Counted from the stretch's first letter, positions 7,531-16,284 are shown. The stretch is 64,000 bases of DNA from Cupriavidus yeoncheonensis (GCF_905397275.1 NZ_CAJPUY010000004.1:248001-312000), one strand, 5' to 3'. Translations and numbers: made by a program. The notes: generated by a model from the sequence alone, not told the origin.

Positions 7531-8892
7531 ATGGGTGCCGTCACCGGAACCACACTGTTGGTGTATGCGCTGATCGCCGTGATCGCCCTCGTGGTGCTCA
7601 TCGCACGCTTCAAGCTCAACCCGTTCATCACCCTGGTCGTCGTCTCGGTCCTGCTCGGCTTTGCCGTGGGCATGCCGATGGGCGACATCATCAAGTCCTT
7701 CGAAGCCGGCGTTGGCGGCACCCTCGGCCATATCGCGCTGGTGATCGGCCTGGGCACCATGCTCGGCAAGATGATGGCCGAGTCCGGCGGCGCCGAGCGC
7801 ATCGCGCGCACGCTGATCGATTTCTTCGGCGAGAAGAACGTGCACTGGGCGATGGTCACCATCGCCTTTATCGTCGGCCTGCCGGTCTTCTTCGAAGTCG
7901 GCTTCGTGCTGCTGATCCCGATTGCCTTCAACGTGGCCAAGCGCACCGGCACGTCGATGGTGCTGGTCGGCATCCCGATGGTGGCCGGCCTGTCCGTCGT
8001 GCACGGCCTGATCCCGCCGCACCCGGCCGCGCTGCTGGCCGTGACGGCATACGGCGCGGATATCGGCAAGACCATCATGTACGCGCTGATCGTGGGCGTC
8101 CCGACCGCGGCCATTGCCGGCCCGCTGTTCGCCAAGCTGATGGACCGCTACGTAAAGCTTCCCGACATCAACCCGCTGGCCGTGCAGTTCACCGAGGAAG
8201 ACGAAGGCGTCAAGGCCTCGCACCAGTTGCCCGGCTTCGGCATTACGGTGTTCACCATCCTGCTGCCCGTGATCCTGATGCTGATCGGCAGCTGGGCCGA
8301 CCTGTTCACCACGCCCAAGACCTTCGCCAACGACTTCCTCAAGCTGATCGGCAACTCGGTGATGGCGCTGCTGATCGCCGCGCTGGTGAGCTTCTACACC
8401 TTCGGCAAGGCACGCGGCTTTAATCGCGAGTCGATCCTCAAGTTCACCAACGAGTGCGTGGCGCCCACGGCCATCATCACGCTGGTGGTTGGCGCCGGTG
8501 GTGGCTTCGGCCGCATCCTGCGCGACTCGGGCGTGTCCAATGCCATCGTCGACGTGGCCACCAACGCCCACGTTTCGGTGCTGCTGCTGGGCTGGCTGGT
8601 GGCCGTGATGATCCGGATCGCCACCGGCTCCGCCACCGTGGCCATGACCACGGCCGCCGGCATCGTCGCCCCGATCGCCGCCAGCGTGCCGGGCACCCGC
8701 CCGGAACTGCTGGTGCTGACCACCGGCGCCGGCTCGCTGATCCTGTCGCACGTGAACGACGGCGGCTTCTGGCTGGTCAAGGAGTACTTCAACATGACCG
8801 TGACCCAGACCTTCAAGACCTGGTCGGTCTGCGAAACCCTGATCTCGGTCATCGCCCTGCTGCTGACGCTGGCACTCGCCACCGTCGTCTGA
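7531..8892 (+). CDS. GntP-family sugar-acid/D-serine permease
   Basis: A 453-residue, very hydrophobic proton symporter with about 12 membrane segments. It has GntP-family features (FNPFITLVVVS-like N-terminus here KLNPFITLVVVS, GLPVFFEVGFVLL, GLIPPHPAA, and a C-terminal LILSHVNDGGFWLVKEY). GntP members move gluconate and related sugar acids or D-serine (DsdX). In this locus it should import the substrate of the D-aminoacylase or dehydratase. ATG 7531 follows AAGGAGA. It ends the rightward transcription unit, followed by an inverted repeat. Confidence 0.92.
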   Translation: MGAVTGTTLLVYALIAVIALVVLIARFKLNPFITLVVVSVLLGFAVGMPMGDIIKSFEAGVGGTLGHIALVIGLGTMLGKMMAESGGAERIARTLIDFFGEKNVHWAMVTIAFIVGLPVFFEVGFVLLIPIAFNVAKRTGTSMVLVGIPMVAGLSVVHGLIPPHPAALLAVTAYGADIGKTIMYALIVGVPTAAIAGPLFAKLMDRYVKLPDINPLAVQFTEEDEGVKASHQLPGFGITVFTILLPVILMLIGSWADLFTTPKTFANDFLKLIGNSVMALLIAALVSFYTFGKARGFNRESILKFTNECVAPTAIITLVVGAGGGFGRILRDSGVSNAIVDVATNAHVSVLLLGWLVAVMIRIATGSATVAMTTAAGIVAPIAASVPGTRPELLVLTTGAGSLILSHVNDGGFWLVKEYFNMTVTQTFKTWSVCETLISVIALLLTLALATVV

Positions 8893-8901
8893 CCGCCCGG
8901 G

Positions 8902-8944
8902 CCGGGCCAGGGCACCCGTGTCAATCGGGATTGCCTTGGCCCGG
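8902..8944 (+). terminator. Hairpin after gntP
   Basis: CCGGGCCAGGGCA pairs with TGCCTTGGCCCGG (13 pairs, one G-U) around a 17-base loop. There is no clear T run, so termination may be weak. Confidence 0.45.
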
Positions 8945-9012
8945 GCACCCTCCTACACTCCCTCCTCGATGCGGCCGCGAGTGCCGCACGCGCCCTATCG
9001 AGGAGACAATCC

Positions 9013-10188
9013 ATGACCTTCACGCTGTTGCAGCGCGCCATCGTGGCCTGCGGCGCCCTCGCCCTGCTGTCGACCGCGGCGCAGGCCGCCGAACCCGTCA
9101 AGGTCGGCCTGATCGCCCCCTTCTCCGGCAGCTTCGCCGACTACGGCAAGCAGATGGAGGCCGGCGTCAAGGCCTACCAGTCGCTCCATGGCGATACCGT
9201 GGCGGGCCGCAAGGTGCTGGTCATCATGAAGGACACCACGGGCCCGGTGCCCGACGTGGCCAAGCGCCTCGCGCAGGAACTGGTGGTGCGCGACAAGGTC
9301 GACATCCTGGCCGGTTTCGGCCTGACGCCGGAGGCCCTGGCGGTTGCGCCGGTCGCCGAACAGGCGAAGAAGGCGATGGTGATCTTCAACGCGGCCTCGT
9401 CGGTCATCACCACCAAGTCGAACTACATTGCGCGCGTGTCGATGACGCTGCCGCAGATCTCCGCGCCCATGGCAACCTGGGCGGTGAAGAACAATGTGCG
9501 CAAGGTGGTCACGCTGGTGGCCGACTACGCGCCCGGCATCGATGCCGAGACCGCGTTCAAGACCAACTTCATCGGCGGCGGCGGGCAGGTCATTGAGTCG
9601 ATCCGCGTGCCGCTGCGCAACCCGGAGTTCGCGCCATTCATCCAGCGCATCAAGGACGCCAGGCCTGAGGCGGTATTCCTGTTCCTGCCGGCTGGCGAGC
9701 AAGGCGTGGCCTTCATGAAGGGCTTCCGCGAGCGCGGGCTGGCCGAGGCCGGCATCCGCGTGATCGCCACCGGCGACCTGACCGACGACCACGTGCTGCC
9801 CGCCATGGGCGACTCGACGCTGGGCGTGATCACCTCGTTCCACTACTCGATGGCGCACGACTCGCGCGAGAACAAGGTGTTCCTGAGCGCCTATTCCGCC
9901 GCCAACCCCGGTGCCGGCCGCCCGAATTTCATGGCAGTGGCAGCCTATGACGGCATGGCCGCGATCTACGAGGCGCTGAAGAAAACCAATGGCGCGACCG
10001 ATGGCGACCAGATCATCGGCGCGCTCAAGGGCATGAAGATCATGAGTCCGCGCGGGCCGATCATGATCGATCCGGCCACGCGCGATATCGTCCAGACCGT
10101 CTACATCCGCAAGGTGGAGAAGCGCGGCAGCGAGCTGTACAACATCGAGTTCGACAAGTTTGCCGACGTGAAGGACTCGGGCAAGTAA
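9013..10188 (+). CDS. Branched-chain amino acid-type ABC substrate-binding protein (orphan)
   Basis: A 391-residue periplasmic binding protein of the LivK/Peripla_BP_6 family. Residues 1-25 are a signal peptide ending AAQAAE. The mature N-terminus, VKVGLIAPFSGSFADYGKQ, is family-typical. AGGAGA lies 7 bases before ATG 9013. No permease or ATPase genes adjoin it. The nearest Liv transporter (16285-19646) lacks its own binding protein and might use this one, which is inference. Ligand unknown; family members bind amino acids, amides, urea or aromatic acids. Confidence 0.9.
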   Translation: MTFTLLQRAIVACGALALLSTAAQAAEPVKVGLIAPFSGSFADYGKQMEAGVKAYQSLHGDTVAGRKVLVIMKDTTGPVPDVAKRLAQELVVRDKVDILAGFGLTPEALAVAPVAEQAKKAMVIFNAASSVITTKSNYIARVSMTLPQISAPMATWAVKNNVRKVVTLVADYAPGIDAETAFKTNFIGGGGQVIESIRVPLRNPEFAPFIQRIKDARPEAVFLFLPAGEQGVAFMKGFRERGLAEAGIRVIATGDLTDDHVLPAMGDSTLGVITSFHYSMAHDSRENKVFLSAYSAANPGAGRPNFMAVAAYDGMAAIYEALKKTNGATDGDQIIGALKGMKIMSPRGPIMIDPATRDIVQTVYIRKVEKRGSELYNIEFDKFADVKDSGK

Positions 10189-10227
10189 GACCCCGCCACC
10201 CCGGGCGCCGGTTCCGGGATCGCGCCG

Positions 10228-10257
10228 CTCAGGGCACCCACCCTCAGGGCACCCACC
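10228..10257. repeat. 15-bp tandem duplication at the ynbB-like stop
   Basis: CTCAGGGCACCCACC occurs twice head to tail. The cdsA/ynbB-like stop codon lies in the second copy (10244-10246), so the first copy is 3'-untranslated and reads as a short downstream duplication. Confidence 0.9.
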
Positions 10258-11200
10258 AGTAGCGCGTGAGATGGAAGAACACCGGGGCGGCGAACACCAC
10301 CGAATCCAGGCGGTCCAGCATGCCGCCGTGGCCCTCGATCATGTGGCCCCAGTCCTTGATGCCGCGGTCGCGCTTGATCGCCGACATGACCAGGCCGCCC
10401 AGGAAGCCCATCAGGGCGATCACCAGCGCGATCGCGCCGGCCTTCCAGGGCGAGCCGTACGGCGTGATCCACCATAGCGATGCCCCCAGCGCCGTCGCGC
10501 TGGCCACGCCGCCAATAAAGCCTTCGACCGTCTTGGACGGCGACAGCAGCGGCGCGATCTTGCGCTTGCCGAGCAGCTTGCCCCATACATACTGGAGTAC
10601 GTCGCTGCCCTGCACCACGATCACCAGGAATGCGATCAGCAGCAGGTTGCGGTCCTCGTAGCCGGGAATCGGCAGCGTGAGCAGCGCCGGCACGTGCGAG
10701 ATGCAGAACACGCAGATCATCACCGCCCACTGCACGCCCGCGCAGCGTTCGAGAAAGCGCGTGGTCTCCGCAGACAGCGCCGACAGGATCGGCAGGATCA
10801 GGAACGCATACACCGGGATAAAGATCGAGAACAGCCCGTACCAGCCAATGTAGACCAGGATGTACTGGCACGGCAGGAAGACAAAGAACGCGGCCACCAT
10901 GGCGCGATGGTCACCGCGCCGGGTCGCCGTAATCGTGATGAATTCGCGCAGCGCATAGAACGACAGCAGGCAGAACAGCACGATGACCGCCGTGCGCCCC
11001 ATGGCGAAGGCAATGCCGAGGATCGCCACCATCCACCACCATGCCGATACCCGCGCCGCAAGGTTGTCGATGACCGCATGGGGCGCGCCGCCCGCCACGC
11101 GCCAGCGCAGCAGCGCGGTCACCAGCGAGGCCAGCAGCAGCACGCACAGCACCCCGCCAAACAGCACGCGGGTGTCGTGGATAGCCTGGATACTTGACAT
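10244..11200 (-). CDS. ynbB: CdsA-family CTP:phosphatidate cytidylyltransferase (YnbB-like)
   Basis: A 318-residue polytopic membrane enzyme making CDP-diacylglycerol from phosphatidate and CTP. The C-terminal CdsA signature is intact: IKRDRGIKDWGHMIEGHGG followed by LDRLDS. It is the last gene of the six-gene operon and starts 4 bases after the acyltransferase stop. A longer reading frame extends into the upstream gene, but ATG 11200 fits the operon spacing. E. coli YnbB is a second CdsA-like protein in ynbABCD; the matching companions make this the ortholog rather than the housekeeping CdsA. Confidence 0.9.
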   Translation of the reverse strand: MSSIQAIHDTRVLFGGVLCVLLLASLVTALLRWRVAGGAPHAVIDNLAARVSAWWWMVAILGIAFAMGRTAVIVLFCLLSFYALREFITITATRRGDHRAMVAAFFVFLPCQYILVYIGWYGLFSIFIPVYAFLILPILSALSAETTRFLERCAGVQWAVMICVFCISHVPALLTLPIPGYEDRNLLLIAFLVIVVQGSDVLQYVWGKLLGKRKIAPLLSPSKTVEGFIGGVASATALGASLWWITPYGSPWKAGAIALVIALMGFLGGLVMSAIKRDRGIKDWGHMIEGHGGMLDRLDSVVFAAPVFFHLTRYWWVP

Positions 11201-11204
11201 GGCT

Positions 11205-11840
11205 TTACTCCAGCGCCGGCGCCAGCGCGAGCAGTTGCTGCCGGCAGCGGGACAGGAAGGATTCTTTCGGTTCTTCGGGCTGCAGCCGCAGCGGCGTGCC
11301 AAAGGTCACGGTGCACAGCAGCGGCACGGGGATGACCTCGCCCTTCGGCATCACGCGGTTGAGGTTGTCGATCCACACCGGCACGAACTCGATGTCCGGG
11401 CACGCCCGCGCGAGATGGAACACGCCGCTCTTGAACGGCAACAGCCGTTCGTCGGTGGTGTTGCGCGTGCCTTCGGGAAAGAGGATCAGCGAGGCGCCGG
11501 CGCGCAGCGCCTGCTCCATCCGGGCCACCGGGTCCGGGGCGGTGCCGTCGCGCCCGCCGGTGCGGTCGATCAGCAGGGCGCGGAAGACGTCGCGGCCGAT
11601 AAAGCGCCGCACCGGCGAGGCTTCCCAGTAGTCCGCGCCGGCCACGGGCCGCGTCACCGCCCGCAGATCGGGTGGCAGGCAGCCCCAGATCAGCACGAAA
11701 TCGCCATGGCTGCTGTGGTTGGCAAAGTAGACGCGCTGCACGGCAGCGGGCATGCAGCCGTTCCAGCGCGCCTGCATACCGGTCAGCATCTGTGCAAACA
11801 GGATGATGGCGCGCGCCACCAGTCGTGAAAGCCAGGTCAT
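11205..11840 (-). CDS. 1-acyl-glycerol-3-phosphate acyltransferase (PlsC-like)
   Basis: A 211-residue lysophospholipid acyltransferase. The HX4D catalytic motif is NHSSHGD (His42, Asp47), and the glycerophosphate-binding motif FPEGTRN lies at 121-127. It would make phosphatidic acid, the direct substrate of the CdsA-like enzyme encoded 4 bases downstream. E. coli ynbABCD as I recall it has no such gene, so this is an extension of that operon. Confidence 0.9.
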   Translation of the reverse strand: MTWLSRLVARAIILFAQMLTGMQARWNGCMPAAVQRVYFANHSSHGDFVLIWGCLPPDLRAVTRPVAGADYWEASPVRRFIGRDVFRALLIDRTGGRDGTAPDPVARMEQALRAGASLILFPEGTRNTTDERLLPFKSGVFHLARACPDIEFVPVWIDNLNRVMPKGEVIPVPLLCTVTFGTPLRLQPEEPKESFLSRCRQQLLALAPALE

Positions 11841-11847
11841 GGCGAAG

Positions 11848-12300
11848 TCATCTCAATAGCAGCAAAAGGAGCGCGAGCAGCAACTGCGCCGCCGCGAGTG
11901 CGCCAGCGAGCTTCAGGAAACGCAGCGTCGCACGCGAGCGCTCCGCCAGCGAGCGGCCCGCACGCCCGGGCGCCTGCCAGCCCAGGGCGGACAGCGCCTG
12001 GTCGAGCGCATCAGGATCGGCGGCGTCCGCCGAGACCGCGAGCGCCTCGAACAGGCGACGGTCCAGCTCGATACGGACCAGCAGCCAGAGCTGCGCCGCG
12101 CCGACGATGGCGGCCACCAGCCCGAGGATCAGGTAGACCAGCGCAGCCGGCGCGAACAGTCCGGCGAGCATCAGGTTGGCCATGGCCAGGACCAGGCCGG
12201 CGCCATTCAGCCGCGCGGCTGCGTGCATGGCGCTGGCGGTGATACGCGCGATCCAGGCCTCGGTGCCGGGCGCGGGGCGGGAATCGGCTTCAGTCAGCAT
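11848..12300 (-). CDS. Small membrane protein of the ynb-like operon, unknown function
   Basis: A 150-residue protein I do not recognise. Two hydrophobic helices (about 35-53 and 54-77) and a third, Leu-rich C-terminal one (LAAAQLLLALLLLLLR) flank an acidic/Ala-rich middle. Its start overlaps the end of the ynbD-like gene by 11 bases, and it ends 7 bases before the acyltransferase gene, so it is cotranscribed with lipid-synthesis genes. An accessory subunit is a guess. Confidence 0.75.
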   Translation of the reverse strand: MLTEADSRPAPGTEAWIARITASAMHAAARLNGAGLVLAMANLMLAGLFAPAALVYLILGLVAAIVGAAQLWLLVRIELDRRLFEALAVSADAADPDALDQALSALGWQAPGRAGRSLAERSRATLRFLKLAGALAAAQLLLALLLLLLR

Positions 12301-13693
12301 GGGCGGCTCCTTCCGAATCGGGAACCTGCTGGCCGCCTGCGGCGGCTTGCAGGAAGCGCGTCAGGGCCGCCACGCTCGGCGGGCCCAGCACCACCGCGGG
12401 ACGGCTTTGCCGCAACCGGGCCAGCACCTGCTGCGGATCACGCAGTTGCGCGTGCGCGCCCAGCCATGCCGCCGCGACCAGCGCGCTGCGCGAGTAACCC
12501 AGGGCACAACTGACCAGCACCGTACGCCCTTCCTGCCGCCAGCGCCCGATGGTCTCGACGCCGGCATGCAGTTGCGCCTGCGATGGCACGGTCAGGTCCA
12601 GCACGGGTATGCAGCGATACGAGACGCCTGTCACCAGCCGAGGCAGTTCCGCGCTGAGGTCGAGCACGGCATCCGCCCCGGACTCGCGCAGCTCGGCCGC
12701 GCCGGGCAGGCGGCCGATCCAGACGCCATCGGCCAGCCGGCTGACCGCAGGCTGGCGCCGTGTCCACCAGCGCGAGTTGGCGAAGGCGCCGAGCACATAG
12801 GGCCACAGCACCCACCAGGCCGACATCGGCAGGGTGCCATCCGCGCGCTTCTGGAATGCCCCCGGCCTGCCGGCGCGGTAGATCATGGCCACGCAGCCCA
12901 GCGCGATGGCCGCCCACGCCAGCAGGAACCCTGCCACGACCGACACGCTCAAGGCCGCCGCGGAGGCCAGCACCAGCAGCCCCGCCGCCAGCCCGTAGCG
13001 GCGCGCAAGGCCGACATCGGGAGTGCCAGCCGCCGCCCCGGCTGGCACGGGCGGAAAGGCGAACACGCATAGCCACCCGACCAGCCAGCCGGTCGGGAGG
13101 TCGATGAAATGGTGCTGGTAGGTCGTCAGCACGGATACGCCGATCAGCGCGAACCACAGGTGCAGCAGCCAGCGCCAGCCGCCACGCAGGTGCGTGGCAT
13201 AGGCAACCCAAAGGATCACGAGCAGGCTGATATGCAGCGACGGCGCCTGGTTGAACGGCTTGTCAAACCCGCCGAGCAGTGTGAAAAGCCGCCCCGGCAA
13301 CCCGTCCGCTTCGGGACGTGCAAAGGCGAAGCGCAGAGGAAACGCGATGAAGCATGCGACCGAGACGAGCTGGGCCGCCAGCAGCCGCTTCACGTGGGTC
13401 AGCAGGCCCGCGCGGGTCGGCCAGAGGAAGAACGAGATGCCGTAGAGCAGGTCGATCGACCAGTACGGCACGATGGTCCACGGCACGAACGGGATCCCGC
13501 GCTCCCAGCCGAAGTGGAAATACGGTACGTCCGCGCGCTGGCTGGCCAGCCAGTTGGCCAGGCCGTAGCTGGAGAAGAACAGCACACCCATGCCGGCGAG
13601 CAACCCCAAAGCCAGGCCCCAGGGCCGGCCCGGCGCGGGCACCGGAGTCCTCTCCAGCGCCGCGGGGCCATAGTGTGCGCCGTCGCCCTGCAT
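12290..13693 (-). CDS. ynbD: Fused PAP2 lipid phosphatase / dual-specificity phosphatase (YnbD-like)
   Basis: A 467-residue fusion. The N-terminal membrane domain has PAP2 motifs PSLHIS (His154) and HHFIDLPTG (His195). Several helices follow, then a C-terminal cytosolic DSP domain with the Cys-x5-Arg loop CALGYSR (Cys396 to Arg402). The ATG at 13693 overlaps the preceding TGA (ATGA), fixing this start over an in-frame upstream extension. E. coli YnbD has the same fusion at about 430 residues. A role in dephosphorylating a lipid phosphate intermediate is inferred. Confidence 0.88.
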   Translation of the reverse strand: MQGDGAHYGPAALERTPVPAPGRPWGLALGLLAGMGVLFFSSYGLANWLASQRADVPYFHFGWERGIPFVPWTIVPYWSIDLLYGISFFLWPTRAGLLTHVKRLLAAQLVSVACFIAFPLRFAFARPEADGLPGRLFTLLGGFDKPFNQAPSLHISLLVILWVAYATHLRGGWRWLLHLWFALIGVSVLTTYQHHFIDLPTGWLVGWLCVFAFPPVPAGAAAGTPDVGLARRYGLAAGLLVLASAAALSVSVVAGFLLAWAAIALGCVAMIYRAGRPGAFQKRADGTLPMSAWWVLWPYVLGAFANSRWWTRRQPAVSRLADGVWIGRLPGAAELRESGADAVLDLSAELPRLVTGVSYRCIPVLDLTVPSQAQLHAGVETIGRWRQEGRTVLVSCALGYSRSALVAAAWLGAHAQLRDPQQVLARLRQSRPAVVLGPPSVAALTRFLQAAAGGQQVPDSEGAAHAD

Positions 13694-15483
13694 CAGCTGC
13701 CCTCGCCTTTCCTGCGCGCCAGGCTGACCGTGAAGATGCCCCACGGGTCGATGCGCTGGGCGAGCTTTTCGAAGCCGGCGTCGCGGACAAGCTCGTCCAT
13801 CTCGGCCTGCGAGCGGCGGCGCATCACCCACGCCGATCCGGCACGGTGGCTGGTCAGCGCCCGCGCGATGAACTCGAGCTGGGGATGCCACGGCTGCCCC
13901 GTATAGACCAGGTAGCCGCCCGGCCGCACCGCCCGCGCCAGCCCGCGCAGCGAGCGGCCGACCAATTCGTTGTCGCCGAACAGCTCATACAGGCCGGAGA
14001 CGATGGCCAGCGTGGGTTCCGGGTCGAGCGCGGCGAGGCTTTCCGCATCGAATGCGTCGCCCTTCTCGAAGCGCGCAATCGGATCGAGCCCCTTGCGGCG
14101 GATCAGGTTCCGTCCCTGTTCGACATTGATGTCGCTGTAGTCGCGCAGCAGGATGCCCTCCACCGCGTTCCCGTCGATGCTGCCGCGCTGCGAAGTCAGG
14201 GCCTCCAGCACGTAGCGGCCGTGGCCGGCCGCAATGTCGACGATGCGCACCGGGGCGCCCGCGGCCTGCAGGCGGTGGATGGCCGCGCCGATCAGTTCCT
14301 CCACATGCAGCTTGCGCTGCCGGATGCCGCGCCAGCCGATGGCGTCCAGGTAGTTGCGGTCCATGACCCGGCCAATGCCGAAACGGCCCGTCGCCTGGTT
14401 GCGGTAGACATAGTCCAGCGTCGAACCCGAATCGAAGCCGGTCTGGTGGCCCAGACGAACGCCTTCGGACAGCATGCCGCCCAGGCGCAGGCCGGCGCGC
14501 ACGGTCCCCCAGTAGATTCCGGCGGGGCTTGCCGCCGTCAGCGGTGCGGCCAGCCGGTCGGACTCTTCCTTGAAGGGCCCGCGGCGGTCGGCTTCAAGCA
14601 GCGACACAGGCGCCGACGGCATGTCGAATTCGCGGACGATGAAATTCCGCGCCGCGGCCACGGCGGATGCCCGGTCACGCTCGCCGAGCGTATCGTGATA
14701 GAAGCCGTCGAGGACGATGCGCTCCTTCACGCGCGAGCCCAGGCGCTCGAAGAACGCGTCCTGCGGACCGCGATGCACGACCCAGTCCGCGCCGGAAATC
14801 AGCAGTTGCGTGGGTACGGTGATGGCGCCGGCATCGGCCACCACGCGCTCGCCGGCGTCATAGAGGTCGAGCAGCATGTTGACGGCGATCGGCCGCGTGA
14901 TCAGCGGATCGGCGTCGTAGCTGGCCACGCGCTGCGGATCGTGCGTCAGGAACTTCGCCTTGACGTAGCTGTTGACGAAGAACTTGCCGCGCAGCCGATG
15001 CATCAGCTTCAGGCCCGGCCGCGCGAACGGCACATAGAGCTTGACCCGGAACGCCGGCGAAGCCGCGACCAGGCAGCGGATGCGTGGCGCGTAGTCGTGC
15101 ACCCAGGTCGCGGCCAGCACTGCGCCGACACTTTGGGCCACCACGGCCATGCGTTCCGCGCCAATGCCGTGTGCCGCCTCGATGTGGTCGACGAAGGTCT
15201 GGATGTCGCGCACCGAACAGGCAAGCCCCGGGCTGTAGCCGCGCTCGCCCGGCGAGCGTCCGTGGCCACGCGCGTCCCAGGCAAAGAAGTCGTGGTCCGG
15301 CAGGTTCAGTTCATCCACCAGATGCGCGACGCGGCCGGAATGCTCATGCCCGCGATGAAACAGCAGCACGGCCCCGCGCGGCGCCGCGCCCACGGACGGC
15401 CAGTGCCGGTAGAACAGTTCCTGCCCGTCATGGGTGGCAAAGCGCGATTCGATCGGGGTACGTTCCACGCGGTGCGTCTCCAC
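13693..15483 (-). CDS. ynbC: Bifunctional alpha/beta hydrolase / SAM-dependent methyltransferase (YnbC-like)
   Basis: A 596-residue fusion starting at GTG 15483, 3 bases after the ynbA-like stop. Residues 1 to about 290 are a lysophospholipase-like alpha/beta hydrolase with nucleophile Ser118 in AQSVGA and oxyanion-side HRGHEHSGR. From about 390 a class I methyltransferase follows with SAM motif VDIAAGHGRY and a GGYLVYTGQPWHP strand. E. coli YnbC has the same architecture and about the same length (585). The pairing suggests a lipid headgroup or acyl product that is hydrolysed and methylated; the substrate is unknown. Confidence 0.88.
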   Translation of the reverse strand: METHRVERTPIESRFATHDGQELFYRHWPSVGAAPRGAVLLFHRGHEHSGRVAHLVDELNLPDHDFFAWDARGHGRSPGERGYSPGLACSVRDIQTFVDHIEAAHGIGAERMAVVAQSVGAVLAATWVHDYAPRIRCLVAASPAFRVKLYVPFARPGLKLMHRLRGKFFVNSYVKAKFLTHDPQRVASYDADPLITRPIAVNMLLDLYDAGERVVADAGAITVPTQLLISGADWVVHRGPQDAFFERLGSRVKERIVLDGFYHDTLGERDRASAVAAARNFIVREFDMPSAPVSLLEADRRGPFKEESDRLAAPLTAASPAGIYWGTVRAGLRLGGMLSEGVRLGHQTGFDSGSTLDYVYRNQATGRFGIGRVMDRNYLDAIGWRGIRQRKLHVEELIGAAIHRLQAAGAPVRIVDIAAGHGRYVLEALTSQRGSIDGNAVEGILLRDYSDINVEQGRNLIRRKGLDPIARFEKGDAFDAESLAALDPEPTLAIVSGLYELFGDNELVGRSLRGLARAVRPGGYLVYTGQPWHPQLEFIARALTSHRAGSAWVMRRRSQAEMDELVRDAGFEKLAQRIDPWGIFTVSLARRKGEGS

Positions 15484-15486
15484 AGG

Positions 15487-16116
15487 TCAGAAAGCCGGCC
15501 GGCGGGCCTGGCTCTCGCGAGCCTCCCGCACGCCGCGGCGTACGCGGTTGATGATGGTCACCACGGACAACAGCGACAGCAGTATCCAGAACCAGTGCCC
15601 GTACGGCCCGAGGCCCAGCCCGCAGCCCACCCAGAGTCCAAGCGCGCCCAGGACCAGCGCGCGATCGCTCTTGCCGAGCGGCCCGTCATAGCGCCGGCTG
15701 GCGCCCGCCAGCGGCCCGATCAGCCCCGCGCACTCGGCCACCACGGCCAGGATGGCAAACAGCATGACCTCGCCGCCCGACGACGGCATGGCCCAGGCGA
15801 AGGGGATGGTCAGCGCCAGATCCGAAACGATGTCGCCGAGTTCGTTCAGGTACGCGCCCAGCACGCTCTGCTGCCCGTGTTCGCGCGCGAGCATGCCGTC
15901 GATCGCGTTCAGCGCCATCCGCACGAACAGCCACAGCGGCATCAGCAGGAACACGCCGGGCAGCCAGGCCAGTCCGCCCGCCAGCGCGCCGACAACCAGC
16001 GAGCCGGCCGCCGCCGCCAGCGTGACCTGGTTGGCCGTCGCGCCCGACTCGGCAAGGCGCTCCACGGTGGGCCGCAGCAAGGCCTGGAACTTCGGTTTGA
16101 TCTGGTAAAGCGTCAT
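15487..16116 (-). CDS. ynbA: CDP-alcohol phosphatidyltransferase (YnbA-like)
   Basis: A 209-residue membrane enzyme that joins a CDP-diacylglycerol phosphatidyl group to an alcohol. It begins MTLYQIKP, like E. coli YnbA as I recall it. The family motif DxxDGxxARx8GxxxDxxxD is present, but the first and third Asp are Asn: N70, D73, G74, A77-R78, G87, N91, D95. The presumed catalytic base Asp95 is kept. It is first in the six-gene operon; the acceptor alcohol is unknown. The ATG at 16116 is supported by that N-terminal match. Confidence 0.88.
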   Translation of the reverse strand: MTLYQIKPKFQALLRPTVERLAESGATANQVTLAAAAGSLVVGALAGGLAWLPGVFLLMPLWLFVRMALNAIDGMLAREHGQQSVLGAYLNELGDIVSDLALTIPFAWAMPSSGGEVMLFAILAVVAECAGLIGPLAGASRRYDGPLGKSDRALVLGALGLWVGCGLGLGPYGHWFWILLSLLSVVTIINRVRRGVREARESQARRPAF

Positions 16117-16195
16117 GTTCGGTCTCGGGATCGGATCTGCTGCCGCGTCACGGACTTGCGGGGCGCTGAACTGAACTGGCCGGCACAGACTGCGG

Positions 16196-16223
16196 AGCAT
16201 AGCGGCAGATCGGGTTTCCGCAA
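16196..16223 (-). promoter_or_regulatory. Candidate sigma70 promoter of the ynb-like operon
   Basis: On the minus strand TTGCGG (16223-16218) and TATGCT (16201-16196) are separated by 16 bases, about 80 bases before ATG 16116. Confidence 0.4.
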
Positions 16224-16284
16224 ACCATCGTGACCGTCTTTGATACATTTGCGCCGGCCGCCCGGATCCTCCCACCGCAAGCCG

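Noticed and set aside
12290-13891. Longer start for the YnbD-like phosphatase at 13891
   Set aside because: The extra 66 residues overlap the YnbC-like gene and are Arg-rich with no homology style; the ATGA at 13693 explains the start.
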